The notes under the pieces: model-generated
What the model saw: the letters and a program-made list of their open reading frames with translations, nothing else
What the model was told of the DNA's origin: nothing
Databases searched by the model: none
NCBI GenBank assembly: GCA_044221335.1
Contig: JBGAPI010000068.1
Location: 1-18,384, forward strand
DNA length: 18,384 bases
Direction: 5' to 3'
Origin: JBGAPI01 sp044221335
Lineage (GTDB): Bacteria; Pseudomonadota; Gammaproteobacteria; Xanthomonadales; Ahniellaceae
Translations under genes and position numbers: made by a program
In this document: positions 1 through 5,812 of the stretch, piece by piece
Numbering within the stretch: position 1 is the first letter of the stretch
Layout: each line of letters opens with the position of its first letter

Positions 1-165
1 CAGCGACGCGGTGCCGGCACCCGACACGGTCTGCTGCACCAGCACCAGCGGCGACAGCCCGAGGTGCATCAGCGTGACCAGCGACGCCGCGAGCAGCGAA
101 TACGCGACCGGCACGCCGAGCAGCAGCAGCAGCATCAGGGTTCCGAACAGCAGGGCGATGCTCAT
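1..165 (-). CDS. dctM: TRAP transporter large permease (DctM family), N-terminal part only
   Basis: This is the start of the large, ion-coupled transport subunit of a tripartite ATP-independent periplasmic (TRAP) transporter in the inner membrane. Only the first 55 codons lie in the window. They begin MSIALLFGTLMLLLLGVPVA, followed by a second hydrophobic stretch (residues about 20-45), which is the usual opening of DctM proteins. The ATG at 165 overlaps the dctQ stop as ATGA, so translation is probably coupled to the upstream genes. From its neighbours (pectate lyase, pectinesterase, kdgK) I infer that the substrate is a uronate or a derived keto acid. The substrate cannot be read from this fragment. 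Confidence 0.85.
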   Translation of the reverse strand, partial: MSIALLFGTLMLLLLLGVPVAYSLLAASLVTLMHLGLSPLVLVQQTVSGAGTASL

Positions 166-680
166 CCGGCGGGCTCCGCTGCAGGAACGGGGGCCCGCAG
201 CCCGTCGCGAACGCGAGCCAGGGCGAACAACGTCATCAGCGCCCCGCCGACGCACATCGGCAGGTAGTTCGCGCTCTGCGGCAGGCCGCTGCCGGCCCCC
301 GGCACGTCCCAGCCGTCGGCCAGCAGCGCGCCGGCGCCGAGGGCCAGCACGGCGCCGAGCGCGGCGACCACCAGCTCCGCGAACAGCGCCAGCAGTCGCC
401 GGAGCCGCGGCGGGGCGCTCTCGCGCAGGACGTAGAACCCGAAGTGGGCGCCCTGCTGGACCGCGCCCGCGGCCCCGAGGCTCATCGCGGTGGTCAGCAG
501 AAAGAGCGCGGCGGGCTCGGTCCAGCCCGGCGAATCGTTCAGCAGGTAGCGCGCGAGCACCTGCCAGAACTCGACCGCGACCAGCACCACCAGCGCCGCG
601 CCCGCGGTCGCGAAGCTCGCCCGCGCGAGCGCCGCGACGGGGCCGCCCGGCACCTCATGCCGACCCGGTACGGCGCTCAT
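162..680 (-). CDS. dctQ: TRAP transporter small permease (DctQ family)
   Basis: This is the small membrane subunit of the TRAP transporter, which pairs with DctM. It has 172 residues, a normal family length. Four hydrophobic segments are visible, at about residues 20-42, 55-75, 92-118 and 142-160. The stretch LARYLLNDSPGWTEPAALFL, near residues 42-61, is the characteristic DctQ pattern of an aromatic/Arg-Tyr helix end followed by a Trp-Thr-Glu helix start. The ATG at 680 overlaps the dctP stop (ATGA) and its own stop overlaps the dctM start (ATGA). The whole transporter therefore reads as one tightly coupled operon. Confidence 0.9.
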   Translation of the reverse strand: MSAVPGRHEVPGGPVAALARASFATAGAALVVLVAVEFWQVLARYLLNDSPGWTEPAALFLLTTAMSLGAAGAVQQGAHFGFYVLRESAPPRLRRLLALFAELVVAALGAVLALGAGALLADGWDVPGAGSGLPQSANYLPMCVGGALMTLFALARVRDGLRAPVPAAEPAG

Positions 681-1657
681 GCGAGGTCCTCGATCGCGCG
701 CAGCTGGCGTGCGAGATCGGGATCGCGACGGCAGTCGCCCATCAGCGGCGCGACCGCGGCGACGAAGGCGTCGCGGTCGACCTCGTTTTCCGCGACGCCG
801 CTGGCCAGCACGAAAGCGCGCGCCTTCGCCTCGGTGTCGTCCCACAATTGCCGCATCACCGCCACCGAGGCGCGCGCGGTCTCGACCAGCAGTTCGCGAT
901 CGTCCGGCGCCAGCGCGTCGAAGATCCGCCGCGACAGCAGCAGCGCCTCCGGCGAATAGGAATGTCCCGTCCTGGACCAGTAGCGTGCGACCTCGAACTG
1001 GCGAGTCGTGTGGAAGCTCGGGAAGTTGTTCTCGGCGCCGTCGATCAGCCGCGTCTGCAGCGCGGAGAACACCTCGCCGTAGGGCAGCGGGGTCGGATTG
1101 GCGCCCATCGCGCGCACCATCGCCATGAACAGGTCCGACGGCGGCACCCGGATCTTCAGCCCGTGCAGGTCCGCGGGCAGCACGATCGGCCGCCGGGTGT
1201 TGTAGAAGCAGCGCGCGCCGGAGTCGTAGAACGCGAGCCCGACGAGATCGCGGCGCCCGAAGGCGTCGAGGATCTCCGCTCCGACCGCGGCGTCCAGCGT
1301 ACGACGCAGGTGCGCGGTCGAGCGGAACACGAAGGGCAGCGACAGGACGCGGGTCAACGGGAACGGGTTGTTCAGAGCCGCCATGTTGACCCGGGTGATC
1401 GCCAGCGCACCGTAGCGGGCGAGATCGATCGAGTCTCCCTCGCGCCCGAGCTGGCCCGAGTGGTACAGCCGGAGGCCAAGGCGGCCGCTGGTCTTCTCGC
1501 GCAGTTGCCGGTCGATCCAGCGCAGCGCCTCGACGGTCGGATAGCCCGGGATGTGGACGTCGGACGCGGTCAGCTCGGTGGTCAGCGGCGCGGCCGCGAC
1601 CAGCGGCGGCACGAGGCCGCCGACCAGCAGCGACAGGCAGGCGCGACGCCGGTTCAA
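677..1657 (-). CDS. dctP: TRAP transporter substrate-binding protein (DctP family)
   Basis: This is the periplasmic receptor that captures the solute and hands it to DctQ/DctM. I chose the TTG at 1657 as start because it overlaps the upstream gene's stop as TTGA. It gives 326 residues with a clean signal peptide (NRRRACLSLLVGGL..., cleavage near AAA at 21-23). No ATG in this frame gives a plausible N-terminus. Family features include GLKIRVP at 167-172, whose Arg170 is the position that normally binds the substrate carboxylate. They also include MGANPTPLPYGEVFSALQT (184-202) and DGAEN (206-210). These match DctP proteins for organic and sugar acids. A hexuronate or oligogalacturonate breakdown product is the most likely ligand, inferred from context only. 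Confidence 0.9.
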   Translation of the reverse strand: MNRRRACLSLLVGGLVPPLVAAAPLTTELTASDVHIPGYPTVEALRWIDRQLREKTSGRLGLRLYHSGQLGREGDSIDLARYGALAITRVNMAALNNPFPLTRVLSLPFVFRSTAHLRRTLDAAVGAEILDAFGRRDLVGLAFYDSGARCFYNTRRPIVLPADLHGLKIRVPPSDLFMAMVRAMGANPTPLPYGEVFSALQTRLIDGAENNFPSFHTTRQFEVARYWSRTGHSYSPEALLLSRRIFDALAPDDRELLVETARASVAVMRQLWDDTEAKARAFVLASGVAENEVDRDAFVAAVAPLMGDCRRDPDLARQLRAIEDLA

Positions 1658-2490
1658 GCGGCGCCCGCGGTCGCGACCAGCGGTACCGCGCGGCAGCGCA
1701 CGCGGCCATAGCGGCCGAAGTCGCAGACCGCGGACTGGCCCGCGCGGATGTCGTGAATGCCGGTCGAGGCGCCGGTCGACACCAGCATTCCGGCCCGCAG
1801 CGGATGCCCGCGGCGCGCGGCGATCGACAGCGCCGTCGCCAGCGCGTCCAGCGGCTGCACGACGGCGGCGCCGCCGCGGCCGACCGTCACGCCGTCGATC
1901 AGGGTCTCCGCCACCAGTTCCGCCTCCGGCAGATCGCGCCAGGACCGACACTCCGGCCCCAGGATCAGGCCGGCATTGTTGCCGAAGTCGGACACGACGA
2001 CGGTCGGGCCGAGCTCGTTGATCGTCGCCAGCGGACTGCCGGCGGTTTCGATGCCGAGGATCAGCGCGTCGACCAGTTCGGCGGCGGCGGCGGCGTCCCA
2101 GTCGAGGCGTCCGGGCGGTGCGTCGCGACCGAGGCGCAGCACGAATTCGGCCTCGACCGCCGCGAAGCCACCGACGAACACCGGGAACACGACCTCGTCG
2201 TCGGCGTCGCGCGCCTGTCGACAGGAGGCGGAAAAGATCGGGCCGATCAGGCGTTCTGCGCCGAGCGTCGCGCGCCAGTGCTCGGGCAGGCGCCCGACTT
2301 TCCAGCCCGCGATGCGATCCATCCACAGGGCCATCGCGGCGTCCTGACAGGCATAGCCCTGCGCGAGCGTGATCGGGTGCGTGCCCGGAAACGACGACAG
2401 TGCGGCGCCGCTGCGGCGCGCGCGCACGAAGCGCTGCGCGATCCCGCGCGCTTCCACCGACCATCCCATTCCCGTGCTCTCGTCCGCCAC
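1654..2490 (-). CDS. 2-keto-4-pentenoate hydratase-like (fumarylacetoacetase superfamily) enzyme
   Basis: This is a cytoplasmic enzyme of the MhpD/HpaH type, a family of metal-dependent hydratases, decarboxylases and dehydratases acting on 2-keto acids. It has 278 residues. Visible signatures are GWKVG (62-66), the acidic pair in VEAEFVLRL (Glu113 and Glu115), and Glu148 in GIETAGS; these three acids would bind Mg2+ in the family. LGPE (177-180) and STGASTGIH (238-246) also match. The GTG at 2490 is supported by a GGGGAG ribosome-binding site six bases upstream. It is the first gene of the hydratase-dctP-dctQ-dctM unit and is divergent from the pectate lyase. Its place in a uronate locus suggests action on a 2-keto-3-deoxy sugar acid rather than an aromatic product. 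The exact reaction is unknown. Confidence 0.8.
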   Translation of the reverse strand: MADESTGMGWSVEARGIAQRFVRARRSGAALSSFPGTHPITLAQGYACQDAAMALWMDRIAGWKVGRLPEHWRATLGAERLIGPIFSASCRQARDADDEVVFPVFVGGFAAVEAEFVLRLGRDAPPGRLDWDAAAAAELVDALILGIETAGSPLATINELGPTVVVSDFGNNAGLILGPECRSWRDLPEAELVAETLIDGVTVGRGGAAVVQPLDALATALSIAARRGHPLRAGMLVSTGASTGIHDIRAGQSAVCDFGRYGRVRCRAVPLVATAGAA

Positions 2491-2535
2491 CGGAGACTCC
2501 CCGTACTGACCGCTGCAGGCCTTGATTGCCTTGCA

Positions 2536-2551
2536 AGGTAACCGGTGTCAT
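2536..2551. promoter_or_regulatory. Operator-like palindrome between the hydratase and pectate lyase genes
   Basis: The site reads AGGTAACCGGTGTCAT and is centred on CCGG. One half (ACCGGTGTCAT) is the same as half-sites upstream of the TonB receptor and kdgK; the other half is degenerate. It lies 46 bp from the hydratase start and 86 bp from the pectate lyase start, in the divergent promoter region. A central CG inside an even palindrome is typical of LacI-family operators. The regulator itself is not in the window. Confidence 0.6.
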
Positions 2552-2636
2552 ATTGCACGCCGGCACGCCGTCTGGCAAGCCTGTCTCCGGCGGCCATGGC
2601 AGGATCGCCGCATCGTTCACCCCACCGGGCCCGACC

Positions 2637-3953
2637 ATGAAGCTCACTCCGTTCCACCTCGTTGCGATCGGCTCCCTGTGGCTCGCCGGCGGAGCGAGCG
2701 CAGCCACGCCGCTCGCTTTCCCTGGCGCGCAAGGCTGGGCCGCGCATACGCCGGGCGGCCGCGGCGGACGTATCGTCAAGGTGACCACGCTGGCCCCGAG
2801 TGGACCGGGATCGCTCAAGGAAGCCCTCGAAACCACAGGCCCGCGGATCGTGGTGTTCGAGGTCGGCGGCGTGATCGACCTCGAGCGCGGCATGCTCAGG
2901 ATCGACGAACCGAACGTCACCGTCGCCGGCCAGACGGCGCCCTCCCCCGGCATCACGCTGATCCGCGGCGGCCTCAACGTCGCGACCCATGACGTCGTGC
3001 TGCGCCACCTGCGCATCCGCCCCGGCAGCGCCGGCGCGCCGAAGCGCAGCGGCTACGAGCCGGATGCCTTCTCGACCCTCGCCGGCGCCCGGGACGTGAT
3101 CGTCGATCACTGCTCGATGACCTGGGCGATCGACGAGAACCTGTCCGCTTCCGGCGGTCGCTTCCTTGGCGCCACGCCGGAAGACTGGCGCACCGGCACT
3201 TCGCACCGCATCACCTTCAGCAGCAACCTGATCGCCGAGGGACTCGCGCATTCCGTGCATTCGAAGGGCGAACACAGCAAGGGCTCGCTGATCCACGACA
3301 ACGTGACCGACATCCTGATCGTCGGCAATCTCTACGCCCACAACTGGGAGCGCAGCCCGCTGTTCAAGGGCGGCGTGCGCGGCGTGGTGGTCAACAACCT
3401 GATCTACGATCCGGGACCGCGCGCGGTGCACTACAACCTGTTGCCGGAGGAATGGGCGGGTCGCGAGTACCAGGTCGGACGGATGAGCCTCATCGGCAAC
3501 GTGCTGCGCGCCGGCCCCTCGACGCCCGAACCGCTCGCCCTGTTCGAACTCGGCGGCTCCGGCGATGTCGAGCTCTACGCGTCCGACAACATCGCGGTCG
3601 ACCGCATTGGCCGTCCCCTGCCGCAGACCGGGCGCTACACGACCTCGGCCGCGAAGATCATCGAGCTGACGTCCGCGCCATCGATGCCGGAAGGCGTGCG
3701 GGTGCTACCGGCGGTCGAGGTGCAGGACGCCGTGATCCGCGACGTCGGCGCACGCCCCTGGGACCGTGACCCGATCGATCGTCGCATCGTCGCCGACACC
3801 ATCGAGGGCCGCGGTGGGATCGTCGACAGCGAGGACGAGGTCGGCGGCTACCCGCATCCGGTGCCTGCCGCAAAGGCCTTCGTCGCGGCCGACTGGGATC
3901 TCGACACGATGGAGCCCAGGAAGGCGCCGCCGCCGCGCGAGCCGCCGCATTGA
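2637..3953 (+). CDS. Secreted pectate lyase (polysaccharide lyase family 1-like)
   Basis: This enzyme cleaves de-esterified polygalacturonate by beta-elimination outside the cytoplasm. I chose the ATG at 2637 (438 residues) because it opens directly into a signal peptide, MKLTPFHLVAIGSLWLAGG, with cleavage near ASA at 20-22; the longer in-frame extension runs back over the operator region. The mature protein starts with LAFPGAQGWAAHTPGGRGG (26-44), typical of bacterial PL1-like lyases. It continues with SGPGSLKEAL (55-64), VAGQTAPSPG (96-105), VDHCSMTWAIDENLS (156-170, the calcium-binding strand region) and ERSPLFKGG (238-246). Arg239 is a plausible catalytic base by analogy. A parallel beta-helix is expected. 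It faces the pectinesterase across a repeat array, and a shared operator-like site lies upstream. Confidence 0.88.
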   Translation: MKLTPFHLVAIGSLWLAGGASAATPLAFPGAQGWAAHTPGGRGGRIVKVTTLAPSGPGSLKEALETTGPRIVVFEVGGVIDLERGMLRIDEPNVTVAGQTAPSPGITLIRGGLNVATHDVVLRHLRIRPGSAGAPKRSGYEPDAFSTLAGARDVIVDHCSMTWAIDENLSASGGRFLGATPEDWRTGTSHRITFSSNLIAEGLAHSVHSKGEHSKGSLIHDNVTDILIVGNLYAHNWERSPLFKGGVRGVVVNNLIYDPGPRAVHYNLLPEEWAGREYQVGRMSLIGNVLRAGPSTPEPLALFELGGSGDVELYASDNIAVDRIGRPLPQTGRYTTSAAKIIELTSAPSMPEGVRVLPAVEVQDAVIRDVGARPWDRDPIDRRIVADTIEGRGGIVDSEDEVGGYPHPVPAAKAFVAADWDLDTMEPRKAPPPREPPH

Positions 3954-4022
3954 GTCAAGGCGGACCCCACCCGCCGACGCAAAGTGTTTCGCCGAGATGT
4001 CTTGCGTCAGCGAGGAAGGATC

Positions 4023-4261
4023 GTAGGGCGCGCACGGCGCGCCATCGCGAGGCGCATCGTCAGGAATTCCGCAATCGGCAAGGAGCAGCCGTAGGGCGCG
4101 CACTGCGCGCCATCGCGAGGCGCATCGTCAGGAATTCCGAAGTCGGCGAGGAGCAGCCGTAGGGCGCGCACTGCGCGCCATTGCGAGGCGCATCACTCCC
4201 ATGTCCGCCAGCGGCGAGAACCCGACGTAGGGCGCGCAATGCGCGCCATTGCGAGGTGTTT
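4023..4261 (+). repeat. Four direct units of a 68-bp hairpin repeat
   Basis: Four copies of a 35-bp core, GTAGGGCGCGCACTGCGCGC and then CATYGCGAGGCGCAT, begin at 4023, 4091, 4159 and 4227, so the period is exactly 68 bp. Each core holds a perfect 7-bp hairpin, GGCGCGC/GCGCGCC, with a 3-nt loop that varies (ACG, ACT, ACT, AAT) while the stem stays intact. The 33-bp linkers are also related, containing CGTCAGGAATTCCG and CGGCGAGGAGCAGCC with drift in the last copy. The block lies downstream of the convergent pectate lyase gene. Short open frames inside it are products of the repeat, not genes. It resembles a REP-type palindromic element. Confidence 0.9.
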
Positions 4262-4371
4262 CGCTTTCACCACCGCGGTCGCCGAACACCGACCGTTCTA
4301 GCGGCACCTGGGCCGCAGCTCGAGGCGATACGCGAGTGGTCGCCAACGGCCGATAGCCGACCTCAACATGA

Positions 4372-4542
4372 TGCTCCCCGCGTGGGCTGGCCGGGTTCCG
4401 CTCTACGACTGCTCCTCGCCGCTAGAGGAAGTGCTTGCCAAGCGCCTCGCAATGGCGCGCAGTGCGCGCCCTACGGCCGCTCCTCGCCGATTTGAGACGT
4501 CCCGATGTTGCGCCTCGCGATGGCGCGCAGTGCGCGCCCTAC
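4372..4542 (-). repeat. Inverted block of the same 68-bp hairpin repeat
   Basis: The same core occurs in the opposite orientation, with ends at 4474 (4440-4474) and 4542 (4508-4542), again 68 bp apart. A strongly diverged third copy is in phase, ending CTCTAC at 4406 and followed by the linker GCTCCTCGCCG. The block is separated from the direct block by about 110 bp (4262-4371) in which I see no gene or motif. The last unit reaches into the 3' end of the pectinesterase gene, and its terminal GTAGGG supplies that gene's TAG stop. The two opposed blocks could fold into one large stem. Confidence 0.88.
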
Positions 4543-5552
4543 GACCGCCGCGCCCCGGGTCCCCGACTCCCGCGCTCCGAGAAGCGAGCCTCACTCGGCT
4601 TGAACTCGACGCGACTCCCATCCCGCGCCGTGTAGTTCATCGCATCCCAGCCTGCCGGATCGATGTGCGCGTCCATCCAGCAGTCGATGAAGGCCGCCAT
4701 GCCGACCGCATCGGGATCGCCGTACTTGCCGTCGGGAAACGTGCGCGATGGCCGCCACGGACGACCGAGCGCCACGCTGGCGTCCGGCACCGCTGGCTCG
4801 CGCAGGAGTCGACACTCGCGGAACACGAGTCCGACATCCTGGCGGCGCGAGGTGCTCGGAACGGCAATGTAGCCCTGCCTTGGCTTGTCGGGTCGAAAGC
4901 GCGAGATCAGGTCGCAACGCTCGAAATGCGCTTCGCCCGCACCGAACACGAAGTCAACGGAGCCGCTGATCCGGCAGTCGCGGAAGTGGCTGACGCCGGC
5001 GTCCACGAACAGCGTGTCCTGATGGCCGCGAATCGCGACCCGCTCGACGACGCTGCGATCGGCTCCGGCGGCAAGCATCAGCGCGACCGCCTGCGCGCCG
5101 TTGGGGCCGATCTGCTCGAACATCGGAGCGCGCAGGTGGCCGAGATAGTCGAACGCGTTCTCGATCATCAGGTCCCGCGCGATGAAGCCCGGCGCGGCGA
5201 CGGTCAGCGTGGCGCACCCCCAGGTGCCGAGCGGACTGCCGTCGTCGCCCGGCATGCCCGCGGCGCGATCGTGGCTCAGCACGGTGCGCTCGATACCCGC
5301 TCCGATCAGTGCGACGTTGGCACGGTGGATCGCGAGGCGCTCGCGCAGCGTTCCCGCGGCGAGGTGGATGCGGTAGGGACGGTCGCCGGACGGTGCCGCG
5401 TCGATGGCGGCAGCGAGGGTGTCGAAGCGACGCCCCCATGCGGCAGGAGCGTCACCGACCACGGCGTCGAAGGCCTCCGCGTCGCGGACGCGAAGGCAAG
5501 AGAAGAGGCATCCGCCGGCCAGGGCGACAAGCGTGCGGCGGCGGTCATTCAT
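4539..5552 (-). CDS. pemA: Pectinesterase (carbohydrate esterase family 8), C-terminus apparently cut short
   Basis: This enzyme removes methyl esters from pectin, preparing it for pectate lyase. It has 337 residues with an N-terminal export signal (MNDRRRTLVALAGGCLF...). Diagnostic family motifs are GTLRERLAI (67-75), GAQAVAL (152-158), GHQDTLF (176-182, Asp179 catalytic), SGSVDFVFG (196-204, Asp200 catalytic nucleophile) and LGRPWRP (262-268, Arg264). All active-site residues are present. The ATG at 5552 has a GGGGGAG site nine bases upstream. The reading frame ends RGSRGPGARRS. As I recall the family, GPGA is followed by roughly 20-40 more residues, but here the TAG comes from the end of a 68-bp repeat unit. 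Activity is likely but stability is uncertain. Confidence 0.9.
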   Translation of the reverse strand: MNDRRRTLVALAGGCLFSCLRVRDAEAFDAVVGDAPAAWGRRFDTLAAAIDAAPSGDRPYRIHLAAGTLRERLAIHRANVALIGAGIERTVLSHDRAAGMPGDDGSPLGTWGCATLTVAAPGFIARDLMIENAFDYLGHLRAPMFEQIGPNGAQAVALMLAAGADRSVVERVAIRGHQDTLFVDAGVSHFRDCRISGSVDFVFGAGEAHFERCDLISRFRPDKPRQGYIAVPSTSRRQDVGLVFRECRLLREPAVPDASVALGRPWRPSRTFPDGKYGDPDAVGMAAFIDCWMDAHIDPAGWDAMNYTARDGSRVEFKPSEARFSERGSRGPGARRS

Positions 5553-5580
5553 CCGCTATCGCTCCCCCTGCCAGATCACC

Positions 5581-5687
5581 GTCATTGCGAGCGCAGCGAA
5601 GCAATGACGGGACTGGCTGGATACCCGGAGCTTGTACGGCCGGTGCGCGGAGGCGCACCCTTCGGCGCTTCGCTGTGCTCGCAATGA
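5581..5687. repeat. Inverted pair of REP/MITE-like elements
   Basis: Copy A (5581-5608) starts GTCATTGCGAGCGCAGCGAA and ends GCAATGAC, so it is itself an imperfect palindrome with stem GTCATTGC/GCAATGAC. Copy B (about 5667-5687) is the reverse complement of the same element, with one internal change. Between them is a perfect small hairpin, GGTGCGC/GCGCACC. Elements of this kind are dispersed in many proteobacterial genomes. This pair lies between the receptor's terminator and the pectinesterase start, so it is in or near the pectinesterase promoter region. Confidence 0.75.
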
Positions 5688-5723
5688 CGGGACCGGGGTC
5701 GGTGGCGCGAACGCCGTGCCACG

Positions 5724-5762
5724 AAAAAAGACCCGGCCACCGCATCGCCGCGATGGCCGGGT
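5724..5762 (-). terminator. Intrinsic terminator of the TonB-dependent receptor gene
   Basis: On the minus strand, a perfect 9-bp stem ACCCGGCCA/TGGCCGGGT with a 14-nt loop is followed at once by CTTTTTT. It lies about 50 bp after the receptor's stop codon. It is a strong rho-independent terminator and should separate the receptor transcript from the pectinesterase gene downstream. Confidence 0.85.
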
Positions 5763-5812
5763 TGGAGCGCGACCCGGTGTTTCGGGTGCACGGGCTTCCC
5801 GGGGAGAGCCGG

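Noticed and set aside
4023..4542. CRISPR-like array or small genes in the repeats with regular spacing.
   Set aside because: The linkers between cores are related to one another rather than unique spacers, the cores form GC hairpins, and half are inverted. Open frames there merely translate the repeat.
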